Below are positions 1-10,689 of a stretch of 64,000 nucleotides of DNA, piece by piece. A model generated the notes under the pieces. The model was given only the letters and a program-made list of their open reading frames with translations. It was not told where the DNA came from and searched no databases. The position numbers and the translations under genes are program-made. The first letter of the stretch is position 1, and every line of letters starts with the position of its first letter. This DNA is from Isoetes taiwanensis. Its lineage: Eukaryota > Streptophyta > Lycopodiopsida > Isoetales > Isoetaceae. The stretch covers positions 15,410,872-15,474,871 of the forward strand of contig JAJEKV010000014.1 of NCBI GenBank assembly GCA_021234155.1. The letters run 5' to 3'.

Positions 1-1712
1 CCATATGGGCTGAAGCTAGTAGGGTCCGTGCACATGGACAAAGCGGGTTTTGAAAAAACACTCTCTTGTTGATCATCTTTTCACATTGCGTGTAGTGGCG
101 GAAGGGGCAAAAGGAATTTGGAAATGCTTTATATTGTTGCTTTGTTGATTTTTCTAAAGCTTTTGATAGGGTGTGGAGAAGTAAACTAGGACATCGATTA
201 AGCGGCGTCTAAAGGTGCCTAGGGAATTGCATCGGGGGTTATCGGACTTTATGAAAAGGTTTTGGTTGGTTGTCATTTCCCATGGATGGTCGGAAAAAGG
301 TGGAAAGCAATATAGGAGTGAAGCAAGGGTGCCCTCTCACCCACCACATTTTGGAATATTTATTGATGAATTAGAAGAGTGGATGGAAAGGGAAGGAGGA
401 GCAGGAGTGCACCTTAATAAATATGTTGTTCAACTTTTTGCTTTATCGCGACGATGTGGTTCTTCTCTCTAGAAACGAAAACGGGGCTTGAAAAAAGAAT
501 TAACTTACATTGGAGATGTTTTGTCGGGAGAAAGGCATGGCGGTGAATAAAGAAAAGACAAAAGTCATGATAATAGGAAGCGGCGGAGAATATCAGCTTT
601 TATTTGGAAGGGAAGCTCTAGAAACGGGTGCATCCCGTATAAATATTTGGGTGTTGAGCTCACGGATAATTACAAATGGAATCTTTGGGGTAAGTAAGAA
701 GAATATCTGGGGGATGAGAGCTTTATCTGACATCATGAGCATATGGAAGAACATACATGTCGGGAATGGTCTTTGAAGAAACTTATGTTTAAAATGTTAG
801 TGCGACCCCGTTATTCTATATGGTTGTCGGTATGGGGACCAGGCTTGTCAAAGAAAATTGGGCAAATATTGAACAAATACAAAAGAGATTCTTAATAGCG
901 AGCTTGGTGCCAAAAGTACAAACACCATATCGTGCTTCTTCTTTGGCGAGGATTTCTTCCACACTAGAGGCGGAAGCACTATGTTTGACACTTGGATATT
1001 TAAGAAGGATACAAAGTCTAGAAGATGATAGGCTACCTCGACATGCTCTAAGTGAATCAATGAAACACCAAAATGGCTGGTACACACAATTGAAGGAATG
1101 GTTGGAAAGATGGGCACTAAATATAGATGAGATACCCGACCAAGCTGAATTGGGGATTAAGTAGTTTACTTTCGAGAAAAAGGTGTTGAGCACAATATGG
1201 ATGCCACCTTTGGCACCCAAATTGGGCTTCTATTATAACAAAGTCAACCTCATGATGATGTATGTTGAACAGGGACTATCTTAATAGTCGCATATCGATA
1301 AAAACACGTAAGCTCATCTCCCAAGTGCCCCTCTCGCTCCCATTCTTTGGAAATCAGTCTGAGACATGACTTGCCAAGGGAGTTGAGGTTTTGTCCTTGT
1401 TCTTGGAAGCGGTGGTTGAGGATGAAGAACACGCATTCCTTGAATGCTCGGGTTTGAAGAAATCACGGAGATCTATGGGATTTATGGGAATTTTTCTATG
1501 CTACTTACATTACCAGCAGCCCACTTAGGAGCTTACCTTCAAGCTTGGTGGAAACATCGTAAGATAATTTTAGAACTAAATGATGTTGCAGATAATCTTG
1601 AGGCAAATGGCCTCGTTTAGTGTTTCTTGCTACATGTATTTCTCTTGTCGCCTAATGGACCTGAGGGTCTGAAATGGCGTGACAATAAATCAAATCAAAT
1701 CAAATCAAAAAC
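1..1712 (+). mobile_element. LINE (non-LTR retrotransposon), 3' part with reverse transcriptase
   Basis: The plus strand encodes a decayed LINE reverse transcriptase. Motif A is readable near 130-180 (CFVDF, then a KAFDRVW-like run), motif B near 315-345 (GVKQGCPLSP) and motif C near 440-470 as YRDD instead of YADD. The post-RT thumb and C-terminal region follows at 820-1164 (IEQIQKRFLIASLVPK, then a Leu-rich segment). A late 'EEHAFLECSG' run near 1420-1450 resembles the Cys/His motif at LINE C-termini. Frameshifts separate these pieces. The element ends in a simple AAATC tail at 1685-1712. Its 5' end is outside the window, so no target duplication can be checked. It appears to be inserted in the gypsy element to its right. 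Confidence 0.8.
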
Positions 1713-1989
1713 ATGATAATCTCATCGAGATATGCAAAATTGACCCCTTACTTGCCGATTTGGAGGTGTTTTGGGCTAGTTTAGGCATGAAGGTCTCACG
1801 GTGTGCGCTGGGAGGCAAAACCAAAATCTGGTTTTGGTGCACGAAGCATCTGAAGTGAACATTGAGGCGTTATTTGGCCTACAAATGTCCAATTTTACTA
1901 AAACAAATGGCAATTGTTGCTAATTCGACCTAATTAACAGCAATTATGCACTCATAATTTACATCAGAACACTTTTTATTAACAAAATT

Positions 1990-2532
1990 TGTCATTTACA
2001 AAATTAATGGGGTTCTCCTTCTCCATCTGCTCGAGCACTCTCTGGATTTCGTCGTCACCTTCTATTTCCTCGAGTACTTCCGTCGAGGCCTCTGAGTGCA
2101 CCTCTGTCGGCTCGTCTATCTCCTGGTCGATGATGTCGACCAGCTTCTCATGTGATCCCTGCTGGGATCTCTCCTCGTGCCGCTCGTCTGAAGTGCTCTC
2201 CTCGTTTGATGAAGGTCGGCCTCCTCTCGTTCTGCCCTCTCCTCTTCTTGTATCTCCCGCTCTATCTACTCGTACCCTTCTTGGGTCTCTTCATCCATTG
2301 AACCCGGAGATCCAATGTCCTCTTCCTCCAGTGCTCCCTGGGATCCCTACTCCTGGGCTGGCTGGTCGGCTTGCCGTTCCTTGATGACTACCTTGACGTT
2401 CGGGGTCTTCTTCGTCTTTCCCTTGGGCTCTTCCACGCCTTTGCCCTTCCACTTCTTGTTTTCTTCGGCCTCTTTGGCCTCTGGCTGTTTCGCCTTGTCG
2501 AGAAGTCGAGCGGTCTGTTTGGTGCGCACCAT
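1990..2532 (-). pseudogene. First ORF of element 1, with an H3-like N-terminus (MVRTKQTAR) and acidic body
   Basis: The ORF starts at 2532, and an in-frame TAA lies just upstream, so the start is well set. It begins MVRTKQTARLLDKAKQ. Residues 2-9 differ from the canonical histone H3 start ARTKQTAR only at the first position. A Lys-rich stretch follows, up to a TAG at 2347-2349. The same frame continues as a strongly acidic stretch (GALEEEDIGSPGSMDEE) past a second TAG. The acidic reading ends near 1990 at NPINFVNDKF and is followed by TTAATAAAAAG, a possible poly(A) signal. No histone fold follows. Its place, about 690 bases after the primer site, matches the H3-like ORF of the 9040-22235 element (573 bases after its primer site). 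Function is unknown; tail mimicry is an inference. Confidence 0.6.
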
Positions 2533-2635
2533 GTCTTACGTCATGTCAATCGGAGGTCGGGCGCCCAAAAAATCGCCTCGATGTGCGGAGCAAATCTCGA
2601 GGCAGGAAATCTACAAATGGGGGGGGAGGTCTAGG

Positions 2636-2645
2636 TCTATTTATA
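2636..2645 (-). promoter_or_regulatory. TATA-like sequence upstream of the H3-tail ORF
   Basis: CTATAAATAG on the minus strand lies about 105 bases before the start of the MVRTKQTAR ORF, inside the element rather than in its LTR. A similar CTATAAAAATAGG sits at 13030-13042, about 105 bases before ORF2 of the 13.2-kb element. An internal promoter is possible but is inferred from motif and spacing only. Confidence 0.35.
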
Positions 2646-3221
2646 GTTTGGTCAATTTTAGGTCAAATTCTAAGTTACTCTTTTCATGTGCCAAGGCACC
2701 TATTAACCTATAACATATGCTTACTTGAAATTTTTTAATCCATTGGTCTCCGCGATTGTCTTGTTTGGGAGGCAAAACCAAAATTGGTTTTGGAGTGCGG
2801 CGCATCTTGTGAACATTAACATTCTTGACTAAATTATATGATTTCTAGGCATATTTTTAGGGGTATAACATACAGATCTAACTAATTCTTACCTTAAAAC
2901 TCGATTTAGCATGTTACTTTGTTAAAATTCATCATGTTTCAAGGTGATTATGGCCCATGTCTTACGGTGTGCACTGGGAGGCAAAACCAGAATTTGGTTT
3001 TGAGTGCGAGGCATCTGGAGTGAGACTTTGCTACTTTAGGTCAATTTTTTTTTTCAACTTTTTAGTTTTCTTGGTTCTTCAATTCTTCTAACTGTTACTA
3101 GCTTAGCATATACTACAAAAATGAGAAAAAATTTTCCCACTTTTTCGAGGGTTGAGAATCCTACTAAGTTAGTACTACTGGGAGCATGGTCAGTGTTGTG
3201 CTCTTGGTCACCAAAAACATT

Positions 3222-3233
3222 GCTCTGATACCA
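3222..3233 (-). other. Primer-binding site, initiator Met-tRNA
   Basis: On the minus strand the 12 bases read TGGTATCAGAGC, the standard plant primer site complementary to the 3' end of initiator methionine tRNA. It lies one base inside the LTR that begins at 3235. Confidence 0.9.
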
Positions 3234-3234
3234 C

Positions 3235-4825
3235 TGTGACGTCCCCTACTCGTATACGGTGCACTCACCGTATACAAACAGGAGTTCATCCCCATACCAG
3301 CTCCATCTTGTCTGAGGGCCCTCCATATCAACGCAACCTTGATGAGTTCCAGTGGGAAGAATGAAGGGGTCATTTACCCTGTCTCCCTCAGGGCCTACCT
3401 AGCTGCGGAAGCGTAAACATACATGTCAGTATACAACATCAGCATCACATAACCATCTTGAAGGATGGTGCATCACATATCTGCATAAACAAAGATCAGT
3501 ACATCACATATGGGATCCTACCCAAGGCTCAGACTCAAAGGGGATGACTGACGGCTTGGGTCTCCAGAGGTCATTGCGGAGGCAAATTCATGGCAAATGG
3601 ATTTGGGCGGCATAAGAACATGGCTTAGGGTAGTCCACTCCATCCGCCCCTCCACATTGCACACTTTCTGAGTAGGTTGAAAAGTGTTGGGGGCTGGAAG
3701 CGTAGCCTGCCGGTACATAGCCAGAAAGGGCTACTACGGGGTTGCATCTCCCGACCGATGGGCGGGGAAGAGAGTAAGCCTCTCCCGGGGGACTTCCATG
3801 CCCAACATAGGTGACTAGAGGGCCACTGCCCTTATTCGACTTGAACCCAATGGAGAGTGATGCATCACTCCACGGGTGTCGAGCCCATGCCTTGCCCACA
3901 CGCAGTGGCAAGCCATTAGACCTTGTCCACAGGGATCCCCGGTAGGCTTTACACACGGAGGATGGATTACGTGTTAGGACAAAGTACCCCATTGTCTGTC
4001 GGTCTAGCCCCTCGACCCACAACCCGGTGTGGTTCTTGTACCGCGGGCGAATTCTGATTGCACTAAAGAGGCTAGCTAGGAGCATCAACTACTAGGCTTT
4101 AGGGTCTCTACCCCCCTTCCCAATACAATGAGTCCACAGAGATACATCATCCATATATATCACAGAAGAACTAAAGAACAAGATCTAATCTAAATCACAG
4201 AGTTAGGTTCTTTAGTTAGGGCTCGATATCTAGGGATCTAGATGGCTGCTGTGGGCAATTTAATAGGCTAAATCTACTTATTCAATGACTGGGAGGCGGT
4301 TTAGGCTATTAAATTGACAAAATACCTGATCTTTGGCTCGCTCCTCTTGTTCTGAACTCGACCATCCTGCTGAACTGCTAGAAGATGAAGCTAGAAAGGG
4401 GAACTGATGAGCTAGACTGCTCAGACAGAGTTTGGGAGGCGGGTTTGGCTCCTGGAGCAAGCAAAACAGAGTCATAGAATGCTATGGACGAAAATAGCAA
4501 GTTAGGATTTCCTTTACCTATATAGACAAGGGTTTGGGCTAGGGTTTCCCATTATCCCTTTTAGCATGTGGGATAATTGGGTGTGGCCCACTTGTCTTTA
4601 TTATCTAAGGTGGCATAAAGTGTCCACATGGGAAAATGTGTACACATGGATAAACGTGCACATGAATAAATGTGCACATATAAGTGTACACACTTTGCAA
4701 GTTGCCCCCTAGGGTGCTACTTGCTTGGATAAACGTCGGCGTACACGTCAATGGGGATGGCGTGTACGCATGACGAGGCAGTACAATATACGTCCTGGGA
4801 CCGTATACTGTGCTGGAACGTCACA
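3235..4825 (-). repeat. 5' LTR of element 1 (1591 bp)
   Basis: In plus orientation it starts TGTGACGTCCCC next to the primer-binding site and ends GGAACGTCACA. Read on the minus strand it begins TGTGACGTTCCAGCACAG, the same start as the LTR at 40676, and it has the TG...CA ends of LTRs. The five bases after it are GATGA; the partner duplication would be outside the window. The minus-strand reading frames inside it look like shadows. Confidence 0.8.
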
Positions 4826-6960
4826 GATGACCTTGTGGAAATAAGGTCCCAATTTATTGGGCAGCTTCAGAAAGGCAGAATTAATTTCATCTACTCCTTG
4901 TATAGAAATTCCTACTATGATGAAGAAACATGAATATTACTTTATCAATTGAGGGGCCTGAAGATATATATGAGAGCATTAAGATGGATTCTTGGCCTAA
5001 GCAAGACATCCTTTTATAGATACTGGGAGCAAGTCGGAAAAGGGCACAGGTTGTTCCAGCATGGCAATGCATTGACTTTGAAACCTAAAGCAAATACTTT
5101 GATGGCCATTGCGGTCTTTGAGAGCTTTGTGAGATACATGTCTCAATTTATGCCTCATAAGTCGAAGGTGAATGAGCACGGTGTACGAGTGGTCCAAAGG
5201 GTGTTGCCACAGCATTACATCCAAAAAGAGTGCCTTGAAGAGGTCAACTCCATTCTAGAAACTACGAGAGGTCGGCCTCTTTCTCAATCATCTTTCAACA
5301 GGTTATGGAAAACTCACTTCTCAGACGTGTGTGTAGACCAAATATCATGTAAACAGTTGTATTAGCAGTGGAGAACATTTTTCCAGATGCAGCCTGACAG
5401 ATTTTTGTGTATAATTCATGATAAGATGGACCAACATAAGACTTTCTTGCCAAAGCCAGATCCTTTGCCCAAGCATTGTCAAAACGCTTTTCAGATAAAA
5501 GTAAGCTTGGCGGGTGTCTTGACACATAGGCATGGAAGTGGCACCTATGGTCATTTTGTGCTTGATCTATGGAGGGATGATCCGAATTTCCATGTGAGTT
5601 ATTTTCACGTGCTCTAGAGAGAGGATCGATAGAAGGGAGGAGGTATTCTCCCTCAGCCCCCATTTTTTAGGCTTTGATGGATGATCAACCACTTTGTTAC
5701 CAAAGGCAGATAAAGGAGCTCACATCCAAGGTGTCGAAAGAAACAAGGAGGACTTGGGATGAGTTTCCCATACTTGAGAAACAACTGCCAGAGGAGCTAC
5801 GTATTCATTTGGATAACTGTTGGAAAGAAAACAAGAATAGATGGATGTTTGGGGCAATGCCATACTTGACAGCAGTAGGAGTATTCAAGATTGTGAAGGT
5901 GGGGTTCATGATGGTTGGGCATACACATGATGATATAGATGCATTCTTCAGAACATTCTCTACCAAGCTCAAGAGAGAAAATGTGACTAGTCTCCATGAA
6001 CTAATAGATGTATTTGAGAGCTGTATTGACCCCAACCCAATCGCTTTCTTGATGGAGGTTGCAGATCGGAAATCATTTGTCGAGGGATACTTACTAGATG
6101 GTAAGGATCAGTTGACAGGACACATAAAACCACTTCAGTTCAAGTTTTGGGTGAGGGATGGAATACCGATCATGCATATAAGTGGAGACCAGGTGATAAG
6201 TTGTGGATGAATGTGCAAGAAATCGAATTGTGGCAAGGGGGACTATAGGTGAAGTCCTAGAGGGGAGCCAAAATCACGTCCCCCCCTTCAAGACTGTTAA
6301 AGGCTCTAGCCAACTAGTGAAGGACTATATAACACACTGGAAGGATGTTAGAAATGGAAAGCACACCTTGTCCATGAAGAAAAATCACATGGACTCCCTA
6401 ATCAATTATTGGGAGAAAGTCGTGACATGCTTAGAAACAGAACAACCATGAGGGGGAAAGCTAAGAGACAGGTTCTTACCAGAGTCTAAATGGGAGGGTT
6501 TTCATGGAGCAAGCACATCAAAGAAAGTTGACTTGGGTCCGAACAATGGCTCTAAGTGGTTTGTGGAAAGCAAGGCCTCAAAGCGGAAGTAGTTTGATCT
6601 TCCTGAGTGGGATCCTTTTGATGACATCAAGGAAGGATACTTTGCGCTAGTAAGGCCTGACGATGAGGATTGTCCAATATGGTTAGGGGTGGCACTCTCT
6701 GATGTTACCACCACCATGCCTGATGGAGAGGAGTTGCATCCTGGATTCTAGGTTCAATATTGCCCGTTGGAAGGCACAAGAGGGGCAACTTGAAGGAGCA
6801 ATACACCGACTGCTGGGAGAAGAAGTGGAGGACAAATCATGCTGATCCTCAAAGGAGGGAATTGGGGGAGTGTGTGGTATGGCCATATCCAACTTGTCAT
6901 GACAAAGCCATGATAGCATTGTATGAGGGTTGAGAAGCTTGAAAACTTTCTCAACTCGTG
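4826..6960 (+). pseudogene. Decayed gene with a DUF7869-like (putative DDE/RNase H-fold) domain
   Basis: Several frames read as one protein broken by frameshifts. An N-terminal portion is at 4949-5365, with PLSQSSFNRLWKTHF near its end. A middle portion is at 5387-5617 (HGSGTYGHFVLDLWRDDP). The best preserved block is at 5674-6210: HLDNCWKENKNRWMFG, then VGFMMVGHTHDDIDAFF, then a YKWRPGDKLW-type end in another frame. The DN...ENKN and GHTHDDID motifs are hallmarks of the DUF7869 family as I know it. The conserved acidic residues suggest an RNase H-like nuclease fold, probably of mobile-element origin; that function is inference. A downstream segment near 6600-6790 (LVRPDDEDCPIWLGVALSDV) may be its C-terminal domain. 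The element-1 LTR abuts its 5' side, so the start is missing. Confidence 0.6.
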
Positions 6961-7121
6961 GTTTGTAAAATTTATGAGGAAAACAAGTGACCCAGTTCTT
7001 GGTGTATGATGTGTAATTCTATTCATGCATTCAATTCAAAATTTTTTTTTTTTAGTATGAGTTCCATTTTCAACGTGAGACCCAAACGTTAGGATCTGAC
7101 CCACTTTAATTAAATGCGACT

Positions 7122-7354
7122 TTATTGTGCTTTATTGTGCTTTGTAATGGCTCCAAATGTAGGGAAATCATCACTTGTGTATGTGTTTTCATATGAAAAA
7201 TCTGAAATATAACATAGGTTTAAAAATTCATATCATGATAACCCTTGGATATGATTTTGTTGAAATTTAGGTTTGTAACTATCCGTTTACAACTAGAGGA
7301 ATATCAATGGGACATATCAACATAGAAAGTTAGGCATATCAGGTATGTTACCTT
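7122..7354 (+). pseudogene. Partial pseudogene copy of the NOG1-like GTPase gene (exons 9-10)
   Basis: This stretch aligns almost base for base with 25730-25945 of the intact GTPase gene. It covers the end of exon 9 with the P-loop (GCTCCAAATGTAGGGAAATC), the intron after it, exon 10 (GTTTGTAACTATCCGTTTAC) and the start of the next intron. Differences include changes that damage the frame. The copy stops inside intron 10 and resumes at 22681, so it has been split by an insertion of about 15.3 kb. Confidence 0.85.
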
Positions 7355-7678
7355 TTTAAATTGCCCGAAGGGCAAACCCTAGGGATGGGTGGTGTGGAGG
7401 TGGGATGTTCCTCATATTCCAATTCAAAAGTGGAGATGTCGGGAGAGAGATGAATTGAGGGTTTAGATTAAAACTAGAGCGAAGGGAAACTAAAAGCAGC
7501 AATAAAACTTTCTTTGTATTTACAGTGGCAGTTTGCAGTGACAGTCGAGTACGAGTTGTCTTACCATACATGTAGAAGTCGGAGTCATCTAGAATTCAAG
7601 TTTTATTCGTTTTGAAGAAGCTGTTTTCTTGTTTGATTCTATTAGATTTTGGGATGCACGAGTATCATTATGGATAGG
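7355..7678. other. Left end of the composite insertion; no gene recognised
   Basis: The GTPase pseudogene similarity ends here. A short palindromic stretch, GCCCGAAGGGCAAACCCTAGG, begins the inserted DNA. A close relative (GCTCGAAGGGTAAACCCTTGG) occurs at 27565-27590, so it may be part of a dispersed repeat. Nothing else was recognised. Confidence 0.4.
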
Positions 7679-8573
7679 TCACTGTACTTGGTTCGTATGC
7701 TTACTTATCTGCTGGAATATGATATGAATTAGTGGAGCAGTGTTATGGATCTTAGTATTGAGGTAAATCCAAAACTTGGGAGGGCAGAGATGGGTGTTAG
7801 CAGAGCTACAAAGATTTTGCAACACATAAATCTTCATTTTAGATGCCAAAGCCCTAGTGGATCCATCAATACAATAAGGATCAATATGATTCTGGACAAA
7901 CGTAGATATATTCAACCAAATTGCTTTTGCTTCCTCAAAAATTTTCACCCTTTTGAGGGAATTCGCTTTCACTTCTAAAAATTTCATCCTATATGAGATG
8001 TATAGATTATCGCCAGAAGGGACTCCCTCCATTATTGTTTCCTCAGAGAAGCGATTATGATCATCTTCAAATTCTTGCTCTTCAAAATTTTCTACCATTA
8101 TCCGGCAAGCATGTTTTAATATTATAGCTTGTGAAATTGTCTCGCCAATTATTAAGGAACACATACAATGAACATCAATAGTTTCATATATTTTTGTCAT
8201 CTGTTCTTTTACATGTACACTTTCAAGTTCACAAATTGCTCCATTTAGGCTTTTTATACATTCCTCAAAATTCCTTTTTATGGTTGTAAAGCTCAAACCC
8301 TTTGCCAAATCATGTGCGATCTTACCAAGTTGTTTGAGTATTTCCTCAGCTTCTTAACAACATTTCCTCAACATTTGAGTATTTCCTCAGTTTCAAGGAA
8401 TGTTGGAAACGTTCCTTATCAGCTACATTATAACATTCTAAGTATGTATCTAGATACTTGAGCATAGATAACCTTCTTTGCTCTAGTGGAAACACACTAG
8501 TCTTAGAACATATATGTCTCGAGTTTGAGATTGCCCAAAGTCGCACTATATATAGATCCATCCCATGGCCCAT
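7679..8573 (-). pseudogene. Unrecognised protein-coding remnant
   Basis: Two adjacent minus-strand frames (8573-8346 and 8308-7679) read as one protein broken by a short frame change near 8310-8345. The first ends in LRKYSNVEEML and the second begins MAKGLSFTTIKRNFEECIKS. The predicted protein is helical and charged, with no clear membrane segment and no motif I can name. It lies in the DNA that split the GTPase pseudogene, next to a tandem-repeat array, so it may belong to an unknown mobile element. I do not assign a function. Confidence 0.35.
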
Positions 8574-8576
8574 TGT

Positions 8577-9034
8577 AGGGTCCCCATGGACGTTAAAATG
8601 ATATCTATCTATCTAAACATTGCTTCAAGTAGTTTAATCTATCTTGTTCTAAACATTGCTTCAAAGTAGGGTCCCCATGGACGTTAAAATGATATCTATC
8701 TATCTAAACATGCTTCAAGTAGTTTAATCTATCTTGTTATAAACATTGCTTCAAGTAATTTAATCTGGTAGGTAAATCCTGAAGAAGCATTCGAAGATAA
8801 AATTAGGCCCATGCTTTACATTGCTTCAAGCAGTTTAATCTATCTTATTCTAAATATTGCTTCAAGTAGTTTAATCTGGTAGGTAAATCCTGAAGAAGCA
8901 TTCAAAGATAAAATAAGGCCCATGCTTTACATCGCTTCAAGCAGTTTAATCAATCTTGTTCTAAACATTCCTTCAAGTAGTTTAATCTGTAACGTTCCTA
9001 ACCGACATGCCCTTAACAACTGGGCAAAACCGTC
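8577..9034. repeat. Tandem-repeat array (about 90-bp and 111-bp units), left part
   Basis: Two units beginning AGGGTCCCCATGGACGTTAA occupy about 8577-8750. Two 111-bp units follow at about 8768-8877 and 8878-8988, each starting GGTAGGTAAATCCTGAAGAA and containing GCTTCAAGYAGTTTAATCT. The array ends at the target-site duplication of the gypsy element and continues after it at 22236. Confidence 0.85.
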
Positions 9035-9039
9035 TAGAC
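9035..9039. repeat. Target-site duplication TAGAC, left copy
   Basis: TAGAC directly precedes the 5' LTR and is repeated exactly at 22236-22240 after the 3' LTR. Five bases is the usual duplication length for Ty3/gypsy integrase. An exact copy argues against rearrangement since insertion. Confidence 0.95.
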
Positions 9040-10676
9040 TGTGACGGTCCAGGGGAATATACGCCATAAATACGTATATTCCTGGATCCGTCACCATACA
9101 AGTCTATCCTCATAGCCTTGTATACCATAGATTGTGGCACTAGGAGGGCATGGCTAAGATATTCTCATAACTTAGCCAACCATAGGTTAAGCCATTATCC
9201 ACGTGGCCTTAACCTGTTGGGGCACTGCCGCCACCACAGGACTCACCCCGTTGGTGCCACGTGGCATCCTAGGTGGACCCTAACTCATATAGGCATAAAC
9301 CCTAACCTAGACCTCTTTCCGGCCCTAGCACCCGGAGACTCACCTACTCGTTCGAAACCCCGTTTGAACATGGTTGTTAATGGCATAGGCTGGTGCAGCA
9401 GCCCCAGCGAGGGTGGGCTTCGTTCTTGGAGTAGGGCGGCATCTCGTGAGTCGGAGACCATGGAGGCACGGATCTGGAGGGAGAGCTTGGGAGCGGTATG
9501 TAGGATAGTGGTTGTGATAGCTCATCACGGGAATTAGCATTCCGGATATGCTAGTATTTTGCATCTAGAGTAGAGCCATCCTAGAACCCATATTCAACAT
9601 CTTGAACCCTAATCAAGGAACCCTAACTATTAGTTAGATTTGTATGATTAGGTTAAGATGTTCTTCTTATGATTATTCTCATGATGTGATGATTATGTGA
9701 TGATGGTTGATCATGTTGCTCCTCTTGTATTGGGAAGGGGTAGAGACCTAGAGCCATATGTAGTATGCTCTAGAGTAGATCCCTTAGTTCCTATTAGTTG
9801 CGGCACTGTGCATAGGAGCCCACCGGGCTATTGAGGCTATGATATGACTCGGCACCATATAGCGGGGGCTAGAGGGAAAGTGGAGGGAGGATCCTCCCTG
9901 CCCGAGTGGGGGCCGGGGGATCCCATAGTGGGCTAGGCTCATGGTCGGTCACTTCGTGTGGGCCGAGCATGGGTCCGACACCTCCTGGGGCAATGGTGTT
10001 GCCCTGCCTCTCGAGAGCTGCAAGTGTTGGCTTGGCTCTCGTTTTGGGGGTTGGTCAGTGCGAATGCGTGTGTAAGCCCGCGATTCTCTAGCATACGGCA
10101 CCTCTAGACCACAGGAAGGGAGATGCAACCCTTCTGCCTCATCGGACCCGGGGAGATGCAACACAGGTAGTCCCGATGGGTGATGCCATGGGATTGCGTA
10201 TCCGGAAGGCTAGAGTCATGCGAGCCTAATTTAGCCCATCGCAAAGTATGCACGGGGGAGGCGGATGGAGTGGTCAACCCTAGCCATTGTTCTATGCCAG
10301 CCCTACGCCATTGCCACGACTCGATGCTGCTCTATCTTGAGGCCTAGCGGTCCGGTCATCCTCCTTATGAGTGCAGGCGGGTAGGAGCTCTCATGTTTTA
10401 TGGTTAAATGATTATCATCTTTGCACGGGTTTATGGTGATGCACTACCCTTGAGGTAGTATTTGTATATGTTGATGCTAGTTACGGCGTGTTATAAACTT
10501 CATTTGTTATAGGAGCCCATAGGGGAAGGGCGCGCAAGACACCTTCGTGTTCCCTTCCCGCACTAAGAGTCACCTCGAGTCTTGGGTAGGCGAAGGAGCC
10601 CATCGCGGTTCTTGGCCCGGGATGGGGATTTCTGCCGGTACGCGGTAGGGCGTCACGTTTAGTAGGAAGCGTCACA
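9040..10676 (+). repeat. 5' LTR of element 2 (1637 bp)
   Basis: It starts TGTGACGGTCCAGGGG and ends GCGTCACA, with 7-bp inverted ends TGTGACG/CGTCACA. It is close to identical to 20564-22235 over long runs. Most differences are small indels in GC-rich patches. The frames at 9118-9537 and elsewhere in it are not credible genes. Confidence 0.95.
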
Positions 10677-10677
10677 A

Positions 10678-10689
10678 TGGTATCAGAGC
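10678..10689 (+). other. Primer-binding site, initiator Met-tRNA
   Basis: TGGTATCAGAGC lies one base after the 5' LTR, complementary to the 3' end of initiator methionine tRNA. Confidence 0.95.

Larger units (their letters stand above)
1803..3012. repeat. Three copies of a GGGAGGCAAAACC palindromic motif
   Basis: The motif GGGAGGCAAAACCAAAAT followed by TTGGTTTTG occurs near 1810-1850, 2768-2800 and 2970-3010. Each copy contains an inverted AAAACC/GGTTTT pair and sits in non-coding sequence on either side of the first ORF of element 1. Similar but diverged GGGTGAGACCGCGCCAA repeats flank the equivalent intergenic stretch of the 13.2-kb element at about 12583 and 12786. Confidence 0.6.
1713..4825 (-). 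mobile_element. Ty3/gypsy-type LTR retrotransposon, minus strand, partial (element 1)
   Basis: This is the 5' end of a minus-strand LTR retrotransposon: LTR (3235-4825), primer-binding site (3222-3233), a leader with repeats, then a first ORF (2532 down to 1990). The distal part is replaced or hidden by the LINE at 1-1712 and the window edge. The LTR ends TGTGACG/CGTCACA match those of the complete gypsy element at 9040-22235, and its start TGTGACGTTCCA matches the LTR at 40676. All three therefore belong to related families. The second LTR is outside the window. Confidence 0.75.

Noticed and set aside
3588-4088. 166-codon minus-strand frame
   Set aside because: It lies wholly within the LTR of element 1 and shows no domain.
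9118-9537. Frames in the LTRs of element 2 (also 20642-20878)
   Set aside because: The same frame is broken differently in the two LTR copies; LTRs are non-coding here.
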